DNA of 7,895 nucleotides, taken from positions 1-7,895 of the forward strand of contig JBCCFD010000387.1 of the NCBI GenBank assembly GCA_039029915.1. The letters run 5' to 3'. Of this stretch, positions 1 through 4,302 are shown piece after piece. Position 1 is the first letter of the stretch, and each line of letters starts with the position of its first letter. This stretch comes from QQUD01 sp039029915 (lineage in GTDB: Bacteria > Chloroflexota > Anaerolineae > Promineifilales > Promineifilaceae). Position numbers and translations under genes: made by a program. The notes below the pieces were generated by a model. That model was given only the letters and a program-made list of their open reading frames with translations. It searched no databases and had not been told where the DNA came from.

Positions 1-543
1 AAAGGCGGGGCCGTCTAGTTCAAAGGTGTATTGACGAACTTGGTCAACACCCCCTAAGCCAATCTCTCGAATTTCGCCTTCTTCAATATTGGAAACACCA
101 GCTAAAAAGCCAAGTGGATCACCCCCCGGCGCAAAGAGGCTGGAGACGTTGTCTACTTTTTCCCATTCGCTATCCCCTAAACGGCCGTATGCTTCCCCTT
201 GCTCCACGCGCAAGGAAACGGCCGTGTCCGGGTTAAAGCTACCGTCTCGCCAAAAAGACATCTCCAGCAAATCAGCCTGCTGATCGATCGATCCTTCAAC
301 CGCCAAGTTACTTTCGCTCGGCTCTTTACCCGCATTGCGCAGGCTCGGCTCTGGATAGGTGAGCTGATCAATCTCCGAGCGATAGCCATAAGTATTGCTG
401 GATTGAGCGAGTGTCCAAGACTGGGTCAGAATCTCTTCTGGTGAGTTAGATTGGGCAGTCGAGCTTTTAGGAACAATTAAAAGAACTGCTAAAAAAATAG
501 AAAAAATAAGGGCTAGCTTTGTGAACTGATTGTTTTTTTTCAT
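1..543 (-). CDS. Secreted protein of unknown function, N-terminal part (cut by window edge)
   Basis: An open frame of 181 codons runs on the minus strand from an ATG at 543-541 to the left edge without a stop, so the C-terminus is missing. The N-terminus is a classical Sec signal peptide: KKNNQFTK, then a hydrophobic stretch at about residues 10-24 (LALIFSIFLAVLLIV), then a likely signal peptidase I site after S-T-A30. There is no cysteine near the cleavage site, so it is not a lipoprotein. The mature part is polar and rich in E, S and D. It contains segments such as YGRLGDSEWEKV and GDPLGFLAGVSNIEEGE, which loosely recall LppX/LprG-like envelope proteins of actinobacteria and Chloroflexota; that resemblance is weak and from memory. 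I do not recognise the family. No good Shine-Dalgarno precedes the ATG; the 8 bases directly upstream (544-551) are the palindrome ACGGCCGT. Two more copies lie inside the gene (181-188, 218-225), read as YGR and TAV. Confidence 0.8.
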   Translation of the reverse strand, partial: MKKNNQFTKLALIFSIFLAVLLIVPKSSTAQSNSPEEILTQSWTLAQSSNTYGYRSEIDQLTYPEPSLRNAGKEPSESNLAVEGSIDQQADLLEMSFWRDGSFNPDTAVSLRVEQGEAYGRLGDSEWEKVDNVSSLFAPGGDPLGFLAGVSNIEEGEIREIGLGGVDQVRQYTFELDGPAF

Positions 544-727
544 ACGGCCGTATCCATGTCGATCCCAAAAAAGGGAAAAATCAAAATAAATATCCGCAAG
601 GTCACAGCTAGAATGTAGAAACCAAGTTTATCGCCTGCCCCATCTACAAATCAGGCGTTCCGTTTCAGATCAAACGAAATGGTTTCAAAATATCGGTTGT
701 AATAGTAAGGAAGAGGCTCCTATAAGT

Positions 728-743
728 AGGCATGGCGATGCCT
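728..743. repeat. Short GC-rich hairpin, REP-like
   Basis: Arms AGGCAT (728-733) and ATGCCT (738-743) are perfectly complementary around a 4-base loop. No T-run follows on either strand, so it is not a standard intrinsic terminator. It may be a short interspersed repeat of the genome, but a single copy in this window cannot show that. Confidence 0.35.
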
Positions 744-783
744 CCCATTATTAAATAGGGGAATTCTGGGGAATCCAATCATC

Positions 784-807
784 GATTAGTCCTAATCAAT
801 CATTAGG
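784..807. repeat. Two overlapping alternative hairpins
   Basis: GATTAG (784-789) pairs with CTAATC (792-797), and CCTAAT (791-796) pairs with ATTAGG (802-807). The two stems share bases 792-796, so only one can form at a time. They lie 34-57 bp past the Nudix stop. No T-run follows. They are short and could be chance. Confidence 0.25.
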
Positions 808-840
808 GAACAGTCAATTTAGGAAACGGAAGATATAGAA

Positions 841-1377
841 TTAAACTTGCCGAAAATCACCTTGAGCGCTCTTGAGTTGATTCAAAAAATGGTCAATGTC
901 GTTTGGGGTGAATAGATTCTGCTTCATTTTGGTGCGGACTTCTGCCGAGCTTAATGTTTCAAACGGCCAAGGGACATCCTGATGATATGCAACGGCCGTT
1001 TCTCCCAGTAACCCATCCAAAATGCGCTGCTTTTGCCACCACAGCAGGTTTTCAGGCAGAGCGTCGACTGCAAAATAATCCATTGAAACGACTTCGCCAT
1101 CTAAAGCCTGAAGCTCGCCCGAAATGGGAACGGCCGTAAACACCACACCGTGATCTCCACCATTTGCCCAGTTGGGCCGTGAATAAACGCCAACCAGTCG
1201 GGTCAATTGAACGTGGATACCACATTCTTCATAAACCTCTCGGACAGCCGCCCCAGCTACAGTTTCACCGTTCTCAACACCGCCACCGGGTAAACAATAA
1301 AACGGCACATCAGAACGCAACGTTAACAGCACCTTGTCATCTTGGATCACAACCACTTCTACACCTAATGTTGACAT
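841..1377 (-). CDS. Nudix hydrolase (MutT-like), substrate unknown
   Basis: The product is 178 aa. Nudix enzymes hydrolyse nucleoside diphosphates linked to another moiety, using a divalent metal held by the Nudix box. The full box G-x5-E-x7-R-E-V-x-E-E-x-G-I is intact at about residues 32-54, and the preceding FYCLPGGGVENGE is typical of the fold. After the core, about 50 residues (from roughly NLLWWQKQRILDGL onward) form a C-terminal extension that I do not recognise. The start was chosen at ATG 1377-1375. A GTG two codons upstream (1383-1381) is in frame but lies inside the perfect Shine-Dalgarno AGGAGGTG (1381-1388), which sits 5 nt from the ATG counted from AGGAGG. Two ACGGCCGT palindromes (992-999, 1130-1137) are read as T-A-V. 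The gene follows the sigma/anti-sigma pair on the same strand but is separated from it by about 160 bp and a hairpin, so it probably has its own promoter. Family assignment is firm; substrate cannot be read from the sequence. Confidence 0.92.
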   Translation of the reverse strand: MSTLGVEVVVIQDDKVLLTLRSDVPFYCLPGGGVENGETVAGAAVREVYEECGIHVQLTRLVGVYSRPNWANGGDHGVVFTAVPISGELQALDGEVVSMDYFAVDALPENLLWWQKQRILDGLLGETAVAYHQDVPWPFETLSSAEVRTKMKQNLFTPNDIDHFLNQLKSAQGDFRQV

Positions 1378-1380
1378 CAA

Positions 1381-1388
1381 CACCTCCT
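1381..1388 (-). promoter_or_regulatory. Strong Shine-Dalgarno of the Nudix gene
   Basis: On the minus strand AGGAGGTG matches the 16S rRNA tail over 8 bases. The AGGAGG core lies 5 nt before ATG 1377. It decides the start: an in-frame GTG is part of this site itself and so cannot be the initiator. Confidence 0.8.
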
Positions 1389-1410
1389 GTCAATTCGGTG
1401 CGAGAAGTCT

Positions 1411-1416
1411 ATTTTA
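1411..1416 (-). promoter_or_regulatory. Possible -10 element of the Nudix gene
   Basis: TAAAAT on the minus strand lies in an A/T-rich stretch and would start a transcript some 20-25 nt before the Shine-Dalgarno. The hexamer 17 bp upstream (TTCATC) matches the -35 consensus poorly, so this is only a candidate. Confidence 0.3.
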
Positions 1417-1487
1417 TTTTTACATTTGAACTGGATGAAATACGGCCGTTTTCCCCACGCCTTCTCACTACATCAAACGTCAGTTGT

Positions 1488-1531
1488 TGAACATGAGCCT
1501 GCTGAGACAGGGGACAACAGGCTCATGTTCA
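1488..1531 (-). terminator. Strong hairpin after the sigma/anti-sigma unit
   Basis: A perfect 14-bp inverted repeat, TGAACATGAGCCTG (1488-1501) and CAGGCTCATGTTCA (1518-1531), with a 16-nt loop begins 8 bp beyond the stop of the DUF4367-like gene. There is no T-run after it on the minus strand. It is therefore either an atypical terminator, an mRNA 3'-end stabiliser or a repeat. Position directly after a stop codon favours a 3'-end role. Confidence 0.6.
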
Positions 1532-1538
1532 GCTGTTC

Positions 1539-2279
1539 TTATTGGCGAGGAACCGATTCAGCAATATCAATCAGGCTATTGCTTGTAATCGCGTTGACCA
1601 TCCCTGATAGATTATATTCAACACCGTCCTGTTCCCAGCGCAGGGAAATCGTCCCAAAAGACTGATCCCACCGATTTGTATCCGCATTCCACGCACCAGT
1701 AGTAAGGGCGGCGGGCTGACCGTTCACCGTCACTTCTTCCGTACTGTCAGGGCCAACCAGCCAGTTGATTTCTGAATTAGCTCGCCTAATATCAAGAATT
1801 AAGCCTGTGCGCGATTGGTTTTCAATCCAGAGGAATGAAGCAGAGGTGCGGCCAACGTGTCCATAGGTCACCTTCCTGAATTCGTATCGGGACGGAATTG
1901 AAGTTGGAAACTCATACTCAAACCCCAGCCTTTCTTGGGAGTCGAGGACCATCTCATCAAGAGGTCCAGTTACGACGGTGTTCGGAACAATAATGACATC
2001 TTCGCCTATATTCGGGGTCGTTTGCGTTTCTTTGATGGTGACCCCACCAATTCGACGAATCACATCTTCAATTTGGGCTTGAACCTGTGGCATAAAGCCA
2101 GCCGCAGTCAAAAATCCTATGAGGGTAATGGCGAGCGCAAACTGAAACGGCCGTTTTGTCCAAATCGATTGAGGGGAGTCTGGCGTGACGGGCTGGATTT
2201 GTTGCAAACGATGCCACAGGCTCGCTTTTAACAATGGATTAGGTTCTTTTTGGAATTGAGTCAAAAATTTATCGTTCAT
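1539..2279 (-). CDS. Probable anti-sigma / sensor membrane protein with DUF4367-like domain
   Basis: The product is 246 aa. A short cytoplasmic N-terminus (about 45 residues, MNDKFLTQFQKEPNPLLK...) is followed by one membrane helix at about residues 46-63 (QFALAITLIGFLTAAGFM) and then a long outer part. The last 65 residues (about 182-246: G-Q-P-A-A, then LRWEQDGVEYNLSG, then a terminal LIDIAES) match the pattern I know from DUF4367, a domain found outside the membrane in proteins encoded next to ECF sigma factors. The start was set at ATG 2279-2277: it overlaps the end of the sigma gene by 11 bp and has GGGAG 7 nt upstream. A longer frame reaching 2375 would lie inside the sigma gene. There are no cysteines, so no zinc-type anti-sigma domain (HxxxCxxC) is present. 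The likely job is to bind the neighbouring sigma factor at the membrane and release it on an outside signal; this is inferred from gene order and topology. The palindrome at 2147-2154 encodes K-R-P-F just before the helix. Confidence 0.75.
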   Translation of the reverse strand: MNDKFLTQFQKEPNPLLKASLWHRLQQIQPVTPDSPQSIWTKRPFQFALAITLIGFLTAAGFMPQVQAQIEDVIRRIGGVTIKETQTTPNIGEDVIIVPNTVVTGPLDEMVLDSQERLGFEYEFPTSIPSRYEFRKVTYGHVGRTSASFLWIENQSRTGLILDIRRANSEINWLVGPDSTEEVTVNGQPAALTTGAWNADTNRWDQSFGTISLRWEQDGVEYNLSGMVNAITSNSLIDIAESVPRQ

Positions 2280-2814
2280 CAAATGTCTCCCACTGACGGT
2301 GTAATTGACGCACCGTTCTAAATAAAATGATGCCAATATTGGCTGATGATAAGTTCGTGACTCGCGCGATTTCACGATTAGTTAAACCAGCCCCGTATTT
2401 AAGGGCGATGATTTCTGCCTCTCGCTCTGACAATCCATCTAGCAGAGTGGCTAATTGATCTAAATTCTCTTTTTGTTGAACCCGATCTTCTAATGGTTGG
2501 GTATTGGCGGGGATGCTCTCATCTACAGCGACTTCCGGCTTGCTTCTTCTCAAATAATCGATGGCCACATTTTTAGCAATGGCAAAAAGCCAAGTTGTCA
2601 TGGTGGCTCTCTTTTTTTGGTATCGACTGCGCTGTCGCCACGCTTTTTCAAAGGTAACGGCCGTTAAATCTTCAGCCACCTGGTCGTTTTGCAAACGATA
2701 TCGAAAATAATTATAAATCCGAGGCATATTGTCTTGGTACATCTCAGACCAGATCGCCTTATCCTGATCAAGGTTTTGTTCATTAATCCCAGAAGCGCGT
2801 ACGCTCATACCCAT
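2269..2814 (-). CDS. ECF-type RNA polymerase sigma factor
   Basis: The product is 181 aa, the usual ECF sigma length. Region 2 is at about residues 22-91: Y26, YNYFRYRL, then AEDLTAVTFEKAW (47-59), then TTWLFAIAKNVAIDYLRR (73-90), which covers -10 recognition and core binding. Region 4 is at about 120-175: LSEREAEIIALKYGAGLTNREIARVTNLSSANIGIILFR, the helix-turn-helix for the -35 element. No region 1 or 3 is present. The start was set at ATG 2814-2812 because GAGGT lies 7 nt upstream and the protein then begins where family members begin. A second ATG two codons later is possible. An in-frame ATG at 2907 would add 31 residues unlike the family and would overlap a good promoter (TATAAT). The gene is followed, with an 11-bp overlap, by a membrane protein, the usual sigma/anti-sigma layout. 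ECF genes are often self-regulated, but no clear ECF-type promoter was found. Confidence 0.93.
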   Translation of the reverse strand: MGMSVRASGINEQNLDQDKAIWSEMYQDNMPRIYNYFRYRLQNDQVAEDLTAVTFEKAWRQRSRYQKKRATMTTWLFAIAKNVAIDYLRRSKPEVAVDESIPANTQPLEDRVQQKENLDQLATLLDGLSEREAEIIALKYGAGLTNREIARVTNLSSANIGIILFRTVRQLHRQWETFDER

Positions 2815-2821
2815 ATTTTTG

Positions 2822-2826
2822 ACCTC
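2822..2826 (-). promoter_or_regulatory. Ribosome binding site that sets the sigma-factor start
   Basis: GAGGT on the minus strand lies 7 nt before ATG 2814. It favours this start over the longer in-frame alternative at 2907. Confidence 0.55.
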
Positions 2827-2839
2827 AACTGATTGAGCA

Positions 2840-2856
2840 AGGCTAACAGTTAGCCT
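2840..2856. promoter_or_regulatory. 17-bp palindrome between promoter and sigma-factor start
   Basis: AGGCTAAC-a-GTTAGCCT is a perfect 8-bp inverted repeat with one central base. It lies 13-29 bp downstream of a TATAAT box on the minus strand, so it would fall in the 5' untranslated leader. It could be an operator for a dimeric regulator or an RNA hairpin; the sequence alone does not decide. Confidence 0.45.
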
Positions 2857-2868
2857 CCTGTCTATCAA

Positions 2869-2874
2869 ATTATA
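2869..2874 (-). promoter_or_regulatory. Consensus -10 box upstream of the sigma-factor gene
   Basis: A perfect TATAAT on the minus strand stands 54 bp before the sigma-factor ATG. No good -35 hexamer is found at 16-18 bp spacing, so the promoter is either -35-poor and activator-dependent or a chance match. Confidence 0.4.
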
Positions 2875-2939
2875 CGGAACAGGATTAAACCTATTACAAA
2901 AAGGCACGTTCCAACATTATTTCAAAAAAAAGATGATCG

Positions 2940-3728
2940 CTAAATTTTTGGGGTGGGTAATTTGACATGAGCCAGCTGACGATACAATGGATCAGACACT
3001 GACTCAAAGTGGGAGATATGTGACGCATCGAGAATGGCTCGCCCTTCGGGCGTCAAATGAAGCTCGGCCAAAATCTGACGCAGCTGGTCTCGCATCTCGG
3101 TAGGCACCGAGAAGTGAGCTGCCAAAGGGGGTCCTGGGAAGGGGCCAAGCAGCCCAATGATTTTCAAATCCGCAAATCGCTGAGGATCTAAGCTCGATTC
3201 ATAATCCCAAAGCGTGGAATCGATAGCGGCGGCATCAACCCGTTTGGTCTGGAGCCAGCCGAGCGAATATTTATGAGCACCGGACTCCAGCCATTGCGAA
3301 AAGTAATCGGCCGTTTCTCCAATTTCCGCCAATCCAGTCAGCAAGCTAAAGTAGCCGGATTGCGAACCTGGCTCATTGTAAGCCACACTGCCGTTTTTTA
3401 AATCATAAATAGACACGGCGGGATTGTCCTTGTGTACAACCAAATAAGAGTAATAAACAGGCTGGCCAGCATATAAATCCCCCTTCATGATGGGCACCGC
3501 GATCCCTTCCAGCAAGCGGGGGTTGGCATCAAGCTGAAGCGCATACGGTTTTGAGCATATCCAACCCAGCTGAATATCCCCAGCGTGTAGCCAGCGCGAC
3601 CGATCTTGCCACGGCGCATCATGGACGTACGAGACGTTTAAATCCATCTTGTTCTCAAGATACTCTGACAACAGTCTCATGAGAGGGAAAGTATTTCTGG
3701 CTTGACAGCTTGTGAGTTTAAAATCCAT
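2940..3728 (-). CDS. PhnD-like phosphate/phosphonate-binding protein without a signal peptide
   Basis: The product is 262 aa. Members of this type-2 periplasmic-binding fold bind phosphonate, phosphite or related anions for ABC transporters. Family marks in order are an N-terminal strand then a Y/F-P-L segment with LLSEYLE (14-25), GDIQLGWICSKPYAL (50-64), YYSYLVVHKDNP (92-103), DLKNGSVAYNEPGSQSGY (109-126; the S-x-SGY turn is typical of the ligand site), GAH (150-152) where PhnD has GSH, and VDAAAIDS (164-171). The protein starts directly with the first strand: there is no signal peptide, lipobox or membrane helix. It would therefore stay in the cytoplasm unless exported otherwise. No transporter ATPase or permease gene is adjacent. 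The start ATG 3728-3726 was chosen to fit the fold; a GTG at 3740-3738 is in frame and would add four residues. Neither has a good Shine-Dalgarno. Eight T residues (2924-2931, minus strand) follow the stop without a clear stem. Ligand and role are unknown. Confidence 0.82.
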   Translation of the reverse strand: MDFKLTSCQARNTFPLMRLLSEYLENKMDLNVSYVHDAPWQDRSRWLHAGDIQLGWICSKPYALQLDANPRLLEGIAVPIMKGDLYAGQPVYYSYLVVHKDNPAVSIYDLKNGSVAYNEPGSQSGYFSLLTGLAEIGETADYFSQWLESGAHKYSLGWLQTKRVDAAAIDSTLWDYESSLDPQRFADLKIIGLLGPFPGPPLAAHFSVPTEMRDQLRQILAELHLTPEGRAILDASHISHFESVSDPLYRQLAHVKLPTPKI

Positions 3729-4035
3729 AGTTTTTAACACAAAGGCTCAAAGGGTGTACGTGCAAAAAGAAGGGGTTCTTGCTTTTTTAGCTTTGTGATG
3801 CTTGTTTGACTGTTTCTCCACCGTAAAGCTTACCAAATTTCTCTTGATGCTTTAGATTGGCTCATCCGTTGCTAAACAAACTGTCTTCTAGGAAGGTATC
3901 TCTAACGATTTGCCCCGTTAATTGCCAAGAACTTATTTTCAACGAAACTATCATCTGCACAATCGATGTCATCCGCGCCCCATTCCGAGAATAAAACGCT
4001 TGTTTTCTAGAGTTTCAATATTTACTGACCCTCTG

Positions 4036-4145
4036 TTTCCAACACCAGGCTTTTACCAAAGTAGAGAAATTTATAAAAACGCCCTGACCTGTCATTCCTG
4101 CCTTCGCGGGTATGACAGACTTTGGTAATAGCCTGTTTCCAACAC
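4036..4145. mobile_element. 90-bp MITE-like element with 10-bp target duplication
   Basis: Terminal inverted repeats of 17 bp (4046-4062, CAGGCTTTTACCAAAGT; and 4119-4135, its complement) match at 16 of 17 positions. Directly outside each end lies the same 10-mer, TTTCCAACAC (4036-4045 and 4136-4145), as expected of a target-site duplication; the identity extends 3 bases further left (CTG), so the duplication could also be read as up to 13 bp. The inside holds no coding capacity but contains a second hairpin (4089-4118). Size, ends and flanks fit a non-autonomous miniature element moved by a transposase elsewhere in the genome. Confidence 0.65.
4089..4118. repeat. Internal hairpin of the MITE-like element
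   Basis: Arms CTGTCATTCCTGC (4089-4101) and GCGGGTATGACAG (4106-4118) pair around the tetraloop CTTC with one mismatch and one G-T pair. Hairpins of the form GTCATTCC-N-GGAATGAC are common interspersed repeats in many bacteria (recalled, not searched). It is off-centre in the surrounding element. Confidence 0.6.
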
Positions 4146-4248
4146 AACATTAATGGTTTCCAATCCCGCCACATGATAGAATCGTAGATTGGAAAATTTA
4201 AACAGCAGTGGGCATTGGCGAGAATCAACTCACACTCCGTAAACTTAC

Positions 4249-4283
4249 CCAATTACCAATTATTAATCTCCAATCCCCAATCT
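4249..4283 (+). repeat. Five in-register 7-bp repeats before uvrA
   Basis: The stretch reads as heptads in one phase: CCAATTA, CCAATTA, TTAATCT, CCAATCC, CCAATCT. The first two are identical and four of five begin CCAAT. It ends 10 bp before the uvrA ribosome binding site. It resembles the short tandemly repeated heptads (STRR) described in filamentous cyanobacteria, whose type 1 unit is C-rich and of the CCCCAAT kind; common origin is not implied. Confidence 0.5.
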
Positions 4284-4293
4284 CTACACCCAC

Positions 4294-4299
4294 AGGAAG
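4294..4299 (+). promoter_or_regulatory. uvrA ribosome binding site
   Basis: AGGAAG ends 3 nt (AGGA ends 5 nt) before ATG 4303. It supports this start, which also matches the family N-terminus (DKIVVRGAREHNLKDI). Confidence 0.6.
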
Positions 4300-4302
4300 C
4301 CC

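Larger units (their letters stand above)
544..840. other. Intergenic stretch with small hairpins
   Basis: These 297 bp separate the Nudix gene from the secreted-protein gene, both on the minus strand. I see no gene here. Small structures are the palindrome ACGGCCGT at 544-551, a GC-rich hairpin at 728-743 (AGGCAT-ggcg-ATGCCT), and two mutually exclusive hairpins at 784-807. The promoter of the secreted-protein gene should lie here, but no convincing -35/-10 pair was found. Confidence 0.6.
3729..4302. other. Divergent intergenic region with repeats, no gene seen
   Basis: About 570 bp separate the PhnD-like gene (minus) from uvrA (plus). Short open frames here lack ribosome binding sites and recognisable sequence. 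Nothing notable was seen in 3741-4030. From 4036 to 4145 there is a MITE-like insertion, and from 4249 to 4283 a heptad repeat tract. The uvrA promoter must lie here; a TAGAAT at 4176-4181 is a possible -10 with no good -35. No clear LexA (SOS) box was found. Confidence 0.6.

Noticed and set aside
1381..1383. GTG start of the Nudix gene
   Set aside because: It is part of the Shine-Dalgarno sequence that serves the ATG at 1377.
1388..1393. TTGACA as a -35 box near the Nudix gene
   Set aside because: On the minus strand it overlaps the Shine-Dalgarno and would place the -10 inside the coding region.
2280..2375. Longer start of the DUF4367-like protein
   Set aside because: The extra 32 residues lie entirely inside the sigma-factor gene and have no family character; the ATG at 2279 has GGGAG at 7 nt.
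2815..2907. N-terminal extension of the sigma factor from an ATG at 2907
   Set aside because: The added 31 residues do not look like an ECF N-terminus and cover the TATAAT box and palindrome; the start at 2814 has a ribosome binding site.
2908..2912. GGAAC as an ECF-type -35 element for self-regulation of the sigma gene
   Set aside because: No matching -10 (such as CGTC) lies 15-18 bp downstream; a GGAAC alone is too common.
3922..4252. Short open frames on both strands in the intergenic region before uvrA
   Set aside because: They span the MITE-like element and heptad area, have no ribosome binding site, no recognisable protein sequence and mutually overlap.
4146..4302. A LexA (SOS) box in front of uvrA
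   Set aside because: I found no sequence resembling the CGAAC-N4-GTTCG type or the CTG-N10-CAG type at a sensible promoter position; the operator of this lineage may differ.
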